This document shows, one piece after another, positions 45,924 to 58,700 of a stretch of 64,000 nucleotides of DNA. How positions within the stretch are numbered: position 1 is the first letter of the stretch; each line of letters begins with the position of its first letter. The stretch spans positions 486,001-550,000 of the forward strand of contig JAPQWV010000414.1 of NCBI GenBank assembly GCA_027422505.1. The letters are read 5' to 3'. The translations under genes were made by a program, and so were the position numbers. A model generated the notes under the pieces. It was not told where the DNA came from and did no database searches. It worked only from the letters and a program-made list of their open reading frames with translations. The DNA is from Craterostigma plantagineum. Taxonomy: Eukaryota; Streptophyta; Magnoliopsida; Lamiales; Linderniaceae.

Positions 45924-48244
45924 ATCTATGCCTTCGGCCTTGATCTCATGTTTCAGTTAGAGAAAACTGATCTGTTAACTCGGACATCAACGTTGCATCT
46001 GCGTGTGTCTCTGGTCGCTATCATGGCCGAGTGGCCTCGTCGTTGCGTGGACAGTGCCGTTGGGTGCTGGCCGGTGATTGCGACAGCGCCGCTGTGCAAC
46101 ACCACTTAAGTGTCGCACGTAGGGTATTCTCTGCAATAAGTCTGAATTAGGGTTTGTTTTCTTAATGGGCCAATTCTCAGCCCAATACATTTTAAGTGCT
46201 GCACCATTTCATAATTTAGTTCAGACCCATTTTGCCTTATTTATATGATGCGTGTTTATTTGATAACAGTTTTCATGCTTATTATTTTGCATGATAGATA
46301 TTGATTATTTTGCATTGAATCTGCATATTGTGAGCATGCATGTATAAATATTCTGAATTTTTATTTCTACTATGAATATGCGTGAACTTGGTTAATATAT
46401 TTGTATGTTGGATTTAATGTTAATATTCGGTGATCTATATAATATTTTTCTTTGAGGATATTGCCACAGCAGTCCTCTTTATAAAATATTATATATTAAG
46501 TTTACGATCACATATAGTTTATGAATATTAATTGTGATCCAATTGACTGAATGATAATTCTATCCCACAGGAGTTTTATTATTCTTGTTAATTTGATTAG
46601 GATTACATGTTAGATTTTCTGATTGGCCCACAGGCATCGGATATTTGGAGTTTAACAGTGTTATCAATTTTAGTCTTTGAATCTTATTGAATTGATACTT
46701 AGCCCACAGGCAGCATCATGTCTATAGATTCACATGTTATATGTTTTATAATTGTATAAAGCATCATCATTGTAGTCTTATATTTTATTTTATTTTTATG
46801 ACGTGGTTTGCAGTTCCTGTTATTGTACCTACATCTTTTGAGGCTCCCGAGTTTAGGGGAGATAACTATAAAGTTTGGAAAGAAAAAGTGCTTTTGTACT
46901 TGGCATGGCATGACCTTGATTATGCTATAAGGAAAGATGAACCACCTGCATTGACTTCTCCTATTTCCCCTTTTGAGATTGTAGAATACAATCCTTGGGA
47001 GAAGTCGAATCGGGTTGGTGTGGCATATATTAAGTCTAAAGTACGCCAAGCATCCGTGGTTCTATCGATAAGCACGACAAGGTGAAAGAGCTCATGAAGG
47101 CTATTGATGAGCAATTTGAGTCTTCTGACAAAGCCTTAGCCAGTACCCTCATCATGAAGTTCACATCCATGAAGTTTAAGGGTGTTAGAGGGGTTCGGGA
47201 ATACATCACGGCTATGAGTGTAATACCCGAATCCCCATAAGCTAGTTTGACCAATAAATTAGTGTAGTCGTTTTACGCTTATGTGATTTGTTTGATTTCG
47301 TGCTCATGTGATTATATGAGTCGTGTGCGATTTATGTGATAGTATGAATTCTGTGTGTTAAATCATTAGTTTAGATGATTATGTGAATTTTGTGTATTTA
47401 ATTATGTGCCTTGCGACACCTAATTTGGTAGGATGTTCAAAAATATGAATAAGGGAAATTGAGGTAATAATACTATTAAGAGGACTCGATGACTGTAGTA
47501 CCCGTAATTTTAAATACGGGATTAGGATATAAATATTATATGTCTTCGGATTAAGAAGAATTAAATACCCAAACGGCCCAAAGTAATATTCCAACAAGGG
47601 AATCCGACCCAATCCAATGGGCAAATTAATGATCCATATTAAGAGCCCAAGTTAATTATTGTGGCCCAAATGATTAGGATAGAGATGGGGTTTCTTAAGG
47701 GCAAGGAAACCCACGTGTGAGGTATGGCAACCCTTACTACCTAAGCCTAAAACAACTATTGTTGGGAAAAAAAAAAAGATAGAAACGAAAGAAAGAGAAA
47801 GTAAAGAAGGAAGAAGGAAAGAAAGAAGAACGAAGAAGGAACAAAAGCAAGTAGGAAAGCGATTTTAGCCAAGAATCCTTAAACAATTCAAGAAGCCGAA
47901 GTAAGAAGGTGAGGAAATTGGTTATACGAGGTTGCTCTTTTGTACTTAGTATATGATTAATAAACTTTCTTGTACCACGTAATTAAGAATGTAACCATAT
48001 AACCTTTCGACTATAGAACCTTTGTAAAAATAAATTAGGGTTAGTGGGTGGATACGAGTTTGATCCCTAAGGTGTATTCATTTCATTTTATTCTTGGGAG
48101 CTGTTCGAAGAGTTCCGTAAGTAGGAATTCCGAAAATTCCTTGTTTAAGCTCTGAAGGTTTTAGTAATATTTGAAGTTCATAGGATATTCATGTTATTCT
48201 TGGGAAAGATATTTTTAATCGAAGTTCTATAAGATTTCTGAGTG

Positions 48245-49800
48245 TTAAAACTGTTGAGGGTCGCGAAGTGTGAGGTTCGCGGGCCGTGGAAGATCGCGAA
48301 GTGGTAATGAAAGGAGGGAGTCACGAACCAAGCCAACTTGGTGAATCCTAAGCTTTGAGGAACGAACTTCGCGAATTGAGTAAGGACACGTGAAGTGAGG
48401 AGTTTGCGAATTAGGTTCACGAATTGAACAATCCACGGGTTTGGGATAAGAAAGAGAAAGACCTCGTTAGGTATGAAATAATATTATATTGGACTACACT
48501 TAGTATTGGGGCTATGTTTGTGTTGGGCTAGATAAAACATTAGACCCAAAATTTATTTAGGTCAAACATGGGCCATCATCACACCTTTGGCAACTTAATA
48601 TTTATCTAAAAACTTTCGATTACTAAACTCCATTAGAGAAGAAACCATCGAAACTTAAAAAGAAGAAAGGAGAAGAAACCGAAGTGAAATTTTGGGAGCT
48701 TGGGAAAGGTATAATTTTCTTACCTTAAACTTCATATTCCCATTAAATAGTGGAGTATTTTGAAGATTACAAATACGGGATGTCACTTGTTAGGTCGATA
48801 TGAGCTCTCATCATTAAAGTACGTTTTCTTGCCTAGATTTGGTGTTTTAGTATTATAACAACGTATTTTGAGAATCATTAGGCATGAAAAATATCTTTAA
48901 AGCTTGTATTATAGAGGGATTTCGACTTTAGGGTTCTTAGGAGTTCAACTCGGCCTTCAACGTGTTTTGAGTTAAGTAACTTTTGATCCATAGTTGATGT
49001 TTCGCGAATTAAAAAGGTGTTTCTAGCGTGAATAGAGTCGCGAAGTGAACATGAGGGCTTAGAATTTGGCGAACCTTAGGCCTAGGTAAAGTTCGCGAAC
49101 TGATTTGGCAAACCCAAGTGACGGACTCAACGTTTGGCGAATGAATTCGCAAGGTAAGAGTTTCGGAGTCCGACAAACCGCGAACCATGAACTATACGAG
49201 GAATTTTGCAAATTAGGATGAACTCGCGAACCCCATGCAGGTTCGCGAATCGAGTAAGCCACGAACCTAATTCGTGAAACGGCGGTTTCGCGGGACCGAT
49301 GAATAGTGGGCCAAGCAAGTTTGGCGAGTCCCATTCTGCGAATTCAACTTGGCAAAACAAGAGAAGTTCGCGAACCATGACACTTAGCGAATCGAGTTGA
49401 ATTTGGCGAATCAAGCGAGGACGATGACTTCGCGAATCCCATAGGTTGGCGAGTCCGTGTATTTCGCGGGTTGAGTTTGGCGAATCACATGAGCTTCACG
49501 AATCCAAGTCCATGAGTCCAACGTTTGGCAAACTGTGAGGAGCCTCAAACCAATTTGCGAACCGAGTCTGAGAGTGGATGACTTCGCGAATCAAGTTGGG
49601 ATTCGCGAATCTAGCACGTTGAATATTTCACGAATTAAGGGTTAATTTATTTCACGAATTAGGACTACAAGCAAGTCACGAATTTTTAGTTCACGAATTC
49701 TATATATGTCACGAACTTAATAAGTCTTGAATTAATTTAGCTTCAAGGGTTCAAAAGAGGTCACGAGTTTTATTTCATGAATCATGGGTTTTATAGCTAA
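48245..49800 (+). repeat. TTCGCGAA motif field in the gypsy LTR
   Basis: Dozens of TTCGCGAAT, GTTCGCGAACC, TTGGCGAATC and, to the right, TTCACGAATT variants at irregular 10-35 bp spacing. The core TTCGCGAA is its own reverse complement. The motif shifts gradually from CGCGAA to CACGAA, as expected from CpG loss or from local expansion of variants. Confidence 0.85.
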
Positions 49801-50159
49801 GTATTTTAATATTTAGGAAATTCAAGGATTTGGATAGTATACTAACAATACCATTTTATGCCCTGGAATAGGGACTAATAATTTCACAGAACCGTCGGCT
49901 AACAACCGACGGACGCCAGGTAAGTGGGACTTTTCAACTACAACACATAGAATTATGTGCATCATCTACGTGGCTACGTGCTTCTATGATTCTATATGAT
50001 TTATTTACATGACATGAATTGCACGTACATGACATGACATGACAAGTCACTTGGCATTTCATATATGCATTTCACGGGCATACACGAGTCTCACGAGTGT
50101 TTTCAGACACGACACGTATTTATGTATAATCGTCGGGGCGCGATAACTAACTGCTAATA

Positions 50160-50400
50160 TTAGTATGTCACGACACGTGCAAGACAAGACGTGTAATACG
50201 GCTCTTCTAATACTACGAGGTGACCTTCTATGTCGTCGATGTCAAGACAAGACACGTGCAAGACAAGACGTGTAAATCGGGCAAATGCCCTCGTAGAAGG
50301 ATTAGCCGAGGCCCTACAAGTCAAGACACGTGCAAGACAAGACGTGTATTAGGAACCCTATAAGACAAGACAAGACACGACAGACACGATTTATGTGAGG
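50160..50400 (+). repeat. tandem units with paired ACACGTG and GACGTGT
   Basis: ACACGTGCAAGACAAGACGTG occurs three times at 60-75 bp spacing, with a degraded fourth unit. Each unit holds a CACGTG (G-box) core and an ACGT core. Confidence 0.8.
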
Positions 50401-53400
50401 AATAGTAAGCATTGGCGCGTATGCCTCTGCAAGTCATGACACGGGCACCGCATGCATGTGTTTTCACTTACTGGGCTACAAAAGCTCATCCCACGTTTTA
50501 TGTGTTGTAGGTTCCAGCGAACACGGTACGTGGATGACGACCTGTGAGGCCGGGCGCATAGGATCTTTTGCTGCACAAATACACACGACACGTGTAGTTA
50601 GAACTCAAATGTAATTAGGAAGTTCGGAAGTACCCTTTTGTCATAGATGTATTCTTTTTGACGTGTACAGGAAACGACTTCCTTTACGAAAAAGGAAAAA
50701 TTTATTCCGCATTTTCGTATTTCTTCTAACTAAATACGTAGTTAGGCCCGTAAGACAAGACTAGAAATGGTAGCGATGGCTAGGGTCGCTACAATGAGAG
50801 ACATTGCGGCTCAGCTCAATGAGTTGAATGTTGATTTTTCTTTTCTTGTGCACTTTATTCTGAATTCACTTCCGCACAGTATGATCCTTTCAAAATCTCT
50901 TATAACACACATAAGGAAAAGTGGTCTATTAATGAATTTATGACCATGTGTGTGCAAGAGGAGGAGAGACTGCTGATGGAGAAAGGGAATCTGAAACTGC
51001 ATATATAACAATGCACGGAAAGAAGAAGAAAGATTATAAAGGTAAAGGGAAAGCACCGCTTGCTCCTACTGAAGATTAAGAAAGAACCTAATTGCTTTTT
51101 CTGTAAGAATAAAGGGCACGTGAAGAAGGAATGTCTAAAGTTCAAGCAGTGGATGGAGAAGAAAGGTATTTTTCTCTAATATGGTATGAATCCATGAATG
51201 AAGTTGCACACAATACATGGTGGGTTGATTGTGGTAGTACAACTCACATTTCGAATGTGATGCAGGGTATGGTCAACCTAAGGAAGCCGAACAGAAGTGA
51301 AGAAGTAGTCTTTTCAGGAAACAAGTTGACGTCAGTCGTTCGTGCAGTTGGCAATATTTTTATTACGTTAAGTAGTGGACATGTTATGAAGTTAGAAAAG
51401 ACCTTTTATGTTCTCGGTTTTTCTAGAAATTTAGTTTCGCTTTCTAGACTTGCACCTTTTGGTTATTCCTTTTATTTTTTCAGATTGTGGCAGAATCGAT
51501 GTTTATCGCAATTCTCAAATTGTTGGAAATGGTGTTATGTATAACGGTCTTTATCAACTTAATTTAAGTGAAAACGTCTGTTGTAATATTGAACACAATA
51601 AAGTAACGAAGATTGGAACATATCTCCATTAATAGGGTTAAGAAGTTAGTTTCTCAAGGAGTACTTGATGCTCTGGATTTTACAGATTTCGATACCTGTA
51701 TTGGTTGTATAAAGGGCAAGCAAACCAATATCTCAAATAAAGGCCCAACTAAAAGAAGCTCAAGCATATTGGAAATAATACATACAGACATTTGCAGTCC
51801 GGATTTTGACAATCAAGATCAACGATATTTCATCACATTTACCGACAATTATTCGCGATTCATGTATCTCTATCTGCTCAATCACAAAAGTGAAGCTTTA
51901 GATGTCTTCAAAATATTCAAGGTAGAAGTAGAGAAACAATGTGGAAAACAAATCAAAATAGTTCGTTCGGATCGGGGTGGTGAATATTACGGTAAATACA
52001 CAGAAAGTGGACAAGCTAAAGGTCCATTGGCAAGGTTTCTACAGGAACATGGGATTGTTGCCCAATACACTACACTAGGATCACCAAATCAGATTGGTGT
52101 GGCTGAAAGAAGGAATAGTTGCAGGATATGGTTAGAAGTATGATAGCGGGTTCTAAGCTTTCATCTTCATTGTGGCCTGAAGCTCTTAAGACGATAGTGT
52201 ACATACTGAATCGGGTTCCAACCAAGGTTGTCTCAAAAACACCATTTGAGTTATGGAAAGGTTGGACACCGAGTTTAAAACACGTACGCCTTTGGGGAAG
52301 CCCAACTGAAGTCAGGATTTATAACCCACATGAGAAGAAGCTCGACCCTAGGACCATCAGTGGCTATTTTGTCGGTTACTGTGAATGGTCCAAAGGCTAT
52401 CGATTTTATTGTCACAGCACTAAATTTGTAGAGTCAAGAAACGCAAAGTTTTCTGGAGGAAGGATTGATCTGTGGGAGCGATTCTGTTTTAGACCCTAAG
52501 TACCGTGAGATCGAGATTCCAACGGAGACTACTACATTAGATTCAGAGTATGAAGTGGCAGTTTTACCTGATTTGTCATTTCCCAGTCGAGTCGTACCTG
52601 ATTTAGGCTATACAGTGGGAGAACCCTCTAGCTCAAGACAACAAAACGACATATCTGTAGAACCACCTACTGTGAACACAGATATAGGGACTCCACAACA
52701 AGAGGTTGATGCTCACGTAGACACTGTTGCTCAGGATCTGCCTGAATTTCCGCAACATGAAGTTGTATCGAATTCTCATCAGGAGAATATCGAAACAGCA
52801 TTAAGAAGATCTAGTAGAGCCAAAAGATCAGCCATTTCAAACGATTATGTTATGTATTTACAAGAAACCGGTTGCAATGAATGAGCCGAAAATGACCCCG
52901 AAACATTTTCACAAGCAATGAGTTCTGAAAAGTGTGACTTATGGATGAATGTCATGAAAGATGAGATGAATTCTATGAAGGATAACGATGTATGGGAACT
53001 TGTTAAGTTACCAAGCGACCATAAAGCTATAGGTTGCAAGTGGGTCTTTAAAACTAAGATAGACTCATCGGATAATATTGAGCGATACAAGGCCCAAGTT
53101 GTGGCTAAAGGATTCGCTCAAGTAGAAGGGGTTGATTACAGGGAAACATTTTCTCCTATATCAAAGAAAGACTCACTTCGTATTATCTTGGCTTTAGTTG
53201 CACATTTTAATATGGAACTTCATCAGATGGACGTGAAAACGGCCTTCTTAAATGGGCACATAGAAGAAGAGGTTTATATGAAACAACCTGAAGGATTCCT
53301 TTCAAAGGATCATGAACATTTGGTCAGCAAGTTGAAGAGGCCAATCTACGGCTTGAAACGAGCCTCCCGTCAATGGTATCTTAAGTTCCACGAGGTTATT

Positions 53401-54706
53401 TCTTCATTTGGATTTGAAGAAAATATAATGGATAATTGTATATACCATAAGATCAGTGGGAGCAAAATATGTTTCTTAATATTATATGTTGACGATATTC
53501 TACTTGCCACTTAGGATATGAGTATGTTACATGACGTGAAACAATTTCTCTCGAAGAATTTGATATGAAGGATATGGGAGAAGCCTCCTATGTCATTGGG
53601 ATTAAAATTCATAGAGATAGACATCAAGGTCTACTAGGTTTATCTCAAGAAGCATATATTAACAAAATTCTAGATAGATTCAGGATGAAAAATTGTTCAC
53701 CAAGTATAGCACCTATATTGAAATGAGACAAACTTCATTTGGATCAATGCCCTCAAAATGAACTCGAAAATGAGCAAATGCGCAACATCCCATATGCGTC
53801 TGCAGTCGGTAGCTTAATGTACCTTCAGGTCTGCACTAGGCCAGACATAGCTTTTGCCGTAGGGATGTTGGGTAGGTACCAAAGTAACCTCGGAATGGAA
53901 CACTGGCGAGCTGCGAAGAAAGTTATGCGCTATCTTCAAGGGACCAAGAACCACATGCTCATATATAAACCAGCTCAAACACTAGAAGTGGTTGGATATT
54001 CCGATGCAGACCTCGCAGGCTGCACTGACACACGGAAATCCACATCAGGTTACATATTTATGTTAGCTGGCGGAGCTGTATCTTGGAAATGCGCTAAACA
54101 ATCAATGATTGCCACGTCCACTACGGAGGCGGAGTTTATAGCCCTCTACGAGACTACAATTGATGGGATATGGATAAGAAGTTTCGTTACTGGTCTGAGA
54201 GTCATGGATTCTATATCAAGACCATTGAAGCTCTTCTGCGACAACACTGCAGCAGTGCATTTAGCCAAAAACAACAAAAGAAGTCGAAAACGTATATCGA
54301 CATCAAATTCTTGGTCGTTAGAGATCGTGTTAAAGAAGGTCAAGTTTCGATCGAGCACATAAGCACTGATTTAATGTTGGCAGATCCCTTGACTAAAGGT
54401 TTGGCGCCATCAAGATTCAGGGTCATGTTGAAAACATGGAAATTAGTCCTACTTTGGATGTATATTGAAACTTTTATCGAAGTTGTGATATTTTCTTCTT
54501 CAGTTGTATACTAAGTTTTTTCATTATTAGTATCGCATTTAGAGGACCTCGAATAAACGTATGGTTTATTCATTAAGAGCGCGTGTCACGGTTAAGGGGA
54601 GATATAATATATTGTGGTACATGGAAGAAAGGTTTTTGATAGATAAGACCCGATCGCTTTGACCCGTAGATTATGTTTCTCAATGCGTATTGGACCAGTG
54701 GGAGAA

Positions 54707-55081
54707 TATTGGATTTTATGGTCCAATATATTAATTTAATATTATTTATTTTATTCATTGAGTAGTGGCACGTATATGTTGAGCAGTTTCCATATCCCAC
54801 TTTTGGGTAACTACCATAGCAGTTTCTGATGGAGAAACTTCCTTCAGTTTTTATTATAAATATGGAGGTTCCCGTGTCTTCTTCGTACGCAGAAAATCCC
54901 ATCAATAATAGCAGTAAGATAGACATGGATAACACCTCTGTTTCTTTCAACGTGACGGTTCTTCTCATCAATGGCTGGAGGTAATCCTGTTTCATTCTTC
55001 CGCATAAATTTCATGTTCCAAACTGCTGTAATGTATGATACATGTATACTTAGAACGCATTTGGATGATTTATTTCTTACA
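54707..55081 (+). repeat. 3' LTR, 375 bp
   Basis: Matches 45534-45908 over the full length; followed by GAATA and the resumed duplicated gene end. Confidence 0.9.
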
Positions 55082-55184
55082 GAATATCCCAAATCAAACC
55101 AAATAAAAAAGACGACACTACATAAATACTTCAAACTCGAGCCAGAACAACAAACAAACCGATATCATCCATCTTTATTTTTAC

Positions 55185-55676
55185 TGTTAAAACTGAAGCA
55201 GAAAATGGAATGGAAGAGAGGGTGATGAAGAAATGGATCAGAGGCATTCGAAGTTCAGCAGATTTTGAAATCTGGTTTTAAAGGGAGAAAGCGTGGGCAT
55301 CTTGAAGAGCGTGTTTCTTACTTATTGAAGTAGGGCCACTAGTGGCGTTTCTAAGAGAAGGCGTTCAACAGTTATGAAACGCAGCATCAGGGACGTTTCT
55401 ACTTAAAAGGATTTTATGCGCGAATTACCTAATATAAAAAGAGCTGAAGCTCGCAGAGTTCTTTCTTAATCAGTTTGAGTTCTTCTCATTTTTCTCTCGT
55501 GAGTTAGAGAGTGTTTTCTTGGCTATAGATTGATGAGCCATTTTCTGTACGATTTCCCAATTGTGGAATCTTGTAAAGAGCAACAATCAATAAATTCATC
55601 GACGCAGTTCGATTGTGGATGTATGATCTTTACATCCGAACCATGTTAAATCGTTTGCATTCTTTCAAATTTCTTA
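55185..55676 (+). repeat. 5' LTR, 492 bp
   Basis: Starts TGTTAAAACTG and ends TTTCTTA; differs from the right LTR by several substitutions and small indels, so this insertion is older than the gypsy element at 18820. Confidence 0.9.
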
Positions 55677-55688
55677 TGGTATCAGAGC
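55677..55688 (+). other. primer binding site (initiator tRNA-Met)
   Basis: TGGTATCAGAGC starts at the first base after the LTR. Confidence 0.9.
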
Positions 55689-55726
55689 AATTCGCTTCAA
55701 GCTGCAATTGAGATCCTTGAGTTCAA

Positions 55727-58700
55727 ATGGCGGAAGAAGATACACGGCAACCAATCGAGAATCAGCCGGCAGCTAATGCCCTTTCTTTGATCAACGATCC
55801 TTACTTCTTGAGTGGGAATGATGTGTCAGGATAGCTATTGTTCACGAACAGCTTCACGGAGACAATTATGCCACATGGAGCAAGGCGATGATGATTGCCC
55901 TAATTGGCAGAAACAAAGAAGGCTCCGTAAATGGAACTCTTGTGCCACCTGTAGCCACAGATTTGAATAAGGTTAATGCTTGGAGAAGAAATAATAATGT
56001 AGTTATTTCTTGGATTATTAATTCAGTCTCTAAGGAGATCTCAGCGAGCATCTTGTATAGCTCACTAGCTAGGGATGTCTGAGTGGACTTGCAAGAGCGC
56101 TTTGGGCAGACAAATAAGCCCAGAATTTTTCAACTCAAACGAGAGCTGATCAATCTTGCCAAAGGAACATATAGCATGGCTGTGTATTTTACCAGGTTGA
56201 AGACAGTTTGGGATGAGTTATCTAGCTACAGACCACCCTATACATGTACATGTGGTGGGATTAAAGCTGTCAGGGATCACCTTGATGAGGAATACATTCT
56301 TGCATTTTTATGGGATTGAATGAGTCTTATTCCGAGATTCAAGGGCAGATTCTCTTAATGGATCCAACACCTTCCATCAATAAGGTGTTTTCATTGATAG
56401 TTCAAGAAGAGAAACAAATGTCTATGGTTCTAGGACAGTGGAGAACAAGTGAGGAACAGAACAACAGCATGGCTATGTTTGGTGCTAGAAATGACACAGA
56501 TATCACTAAGAAGAACTTCCACAGAGACAAGAAAGAGTTCACCAGGCCGGTTTGTACACATTGCAACAAGAAGCGGCACACTGTGGAAACCTGCTATCAA
56601 ATCCATGGTTTTCCACCAGGTTAAGCAAAACACACGTCCAAAAGGAGCAAGAATAAACCAGGCAACAGTTGACTCAGGATCAGTTAGGAATACAGGAATC
56701 TACTACCAGAATAATCTTGGTAATCTTGGGGCTGCTTCTGCTAAGGATACCCTAGTCCAGCTACAACTGATTCCTTCCAACTACAGAGCTTGAGAGCTCT
56801 AGTTAATCAAACAGGTTCAACTCTGCTGTAGGACAATGCAGAATCAATGCAGCCTGAAGAAAGGGGTACAGGTATGTTTTACTTTAAATTGTCCACCTTG
56901 ACAGATTCCAGGTATTGGCTGTTAGATACAGGGGCAACGAGACATGTTTGTAGCCATATAAGTCTCTTATTTGGTCTGCATAAGATAGAATAATCAAAAG
57001 TCATCTTACCAGATAACAGGGTAATTAGTGTGAACATGGGAGTTCAACGGCATGTGATGACAATAAATTCATCACACTAACTAATGTACTTTATGTGCCA
57101 GAATTCCACTTCAATCTCCTATCTATGAGTTCAATGGCATGTGATGAGAATTATAATTTCATTTTTCAAGCTAATGGTTTTGTGATACAGGACAGTTCAA
57201 TACAAATAATTGGAGGGGTAGACAGGATGGGCTCTACATCATGCAAGTTGAACCTTTTAGTAATGTAGATGTTTTGGCTTTTCTTAACACTGTATCTGTT
57301 GATCTCTTGCACAATAGATTAGGTCATCCATATGATAAGGTTTTAGAAGTTTTAAGAACATCCATGAGACATGATATTAGATCTACAGATTTCTTTTGCA
57401 AGATATGTCCCATAGCTAAACAGAAAAGGAACTCTTTTCCAAATGATAATAAGATAGTTTTGTTCAGTCTTTGATCTTGTGCATAAAACACAAGTCTGAG
57501 GTGAAATCTTTGATCACGTATTTCTTAGCCTTGGTTGAGGCACAGTTTGCAAAAAAAGTTAAAACATTCAGGACTGTGCAAAGGAACTGAATCTAAGTCG
57601 CTTATTTAGGGAGAAAGGAATAGTTCACCACTTGTCTTGCGTTCAAACACCTCAGCAAAATTCACTAGTAGAAAGAAAGCATCAACATCTACTAAATGTT
57701 ACTAGATCTCTCTTTTTTCAGTCTGGGATACCTATTGAATATTGGTCAGAGTCTATTCTCACAGTTGCTTATCTCATTAATAGAACTCCCTTGGTGATCC
57801 TACAAAATAATGTCCATATGAACTTATTTTTCAAAAAACGGTCAATTATAGTTTCTTGCGAGTGTTTGGATGTCTTTGTTTTTCCTCCAGTTCAACCCAA
57901 GAGCTAGGGAATGTGTGTCCTAGGCTACCCTAATGGGATCAAGGGCTACAAAGTGCTGGACTTTGCAACAAGGGAGATCTTCATCTCTAAAGATGTCAAA
58001 TTCAGATAAAAGGAGTTCCCTTTTAATATCAAGCATGCTGTAGAAGATCCTTTCCCAAGTCATGTATTACCAAGGTTCTGTGCCTCAGAGCCTAACCTAA
58101 ACAATCCCTCAATGATGGCAGAGGAACCAGCAGGACAACCTGGACCATCCACACAGAGCAATGTTGAAGGTCAACAGACACAGAACAATGCTGAAGGTCA
58201 GAAGGTTGTGACAGAGGCAGATGCAAGGATTCCAACTCCAGCTGCTGAGGAACCAAAGAGGCCACGTAGGGATTCCAAAAGGCCCTTATATATAAACGAA
58301 TATCATTGCAATAATGTCCAGGAAAGGAGTGTCTTATACCCACTTTCAGAAGTTTTGTCTCGAGAGAACTATCCAAATCAGTCACAGAGTTTCTTCAATC
58401 AGGTAGCACTGACAGAGGAACGTAAGAGTTTTGCACAGGCCTCAAGAATAACAAACTAGGTCCATGCCATGAATGAAGAACTCAAGGCACTAGAAGAGAA
58501 CAAAACCTGATCCATTGTGCCACTGCCAAAAGGGAAGAAGTCGGATGCAGATGCGTATATCAGATCAAACTGAATTCATAGGGAAAAATAGAGAAGCATA
58601 AGGCTAGGCTAGTTGCAAAGGACTATGACCAAAAGGAAGGGGTGGACTATATAGACACTTTTGCACCAGTTGCAAAGCCCAACACCATCAAATAGTCCTT

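Larger units (their letters stand above)
47219..50793 (+). mobile_element. gypsy LTR insertion (3575 bp), probably a solo LTR, possibly compound
   Basis: It interrupts copia gag with an exact target duplication ATGAG (47214-47218 and 50794-50798). It starts TGTAATACCC and ends GGGTCGCTACA, the ends of the chromovirus LTRs in this window, and its tail shares CTTACTGGGCTACAAAAGCTC and a GGTACGTGGATGA-type block. No PBS, gag or pol is present. A second LTR-like start, TGTAGTACCCGTAATTTTAA, lies at 47494, preceded by ATGAC, so one LTR may sit in another. Confidence 0.82.
46798..54514 (+). pseudogene. copia gag-pol polyprotein split by a gypsy LTR
   Basis: Gag begins MTWFAVPVIVPTSFEAPEF at 46798, is frameshifted near 47060, and is cut at 47218 by the gypsy LTR; it resumes at 50799. 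Then follow a CCHC knuckle (CFFCKNKGHVKKEC), protease with DCGSTTHIS in place of DSG, GAG-pre-integrase, integrase (HTDIC, RSDRGGEYYG, GVAERRN), reverse transcriptase with YVDD just before a TAG, and RNase H with a frameshift near 54290. The catalytic residues of integrase are all kept although the frame is broken in several places. Confidence 0.88.
45534..55081 (+). mobile_element. Ty1/copia element holding a gypsy LTR
   Basis: Two 375-bp LTRs (45534-45908 and 54707-55081) start TATTGGATTTT and end TTCTTACA. The primer binding site is at 45912-45923 and the purine tract GTGGGAGAA precedes the right LTR. The flanking 5-mers GAAAA and GAATA match at four of five bases. Without the gypsy LTR it is about 6 kb. 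All coding is interrupted. Confidence 0.9.
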
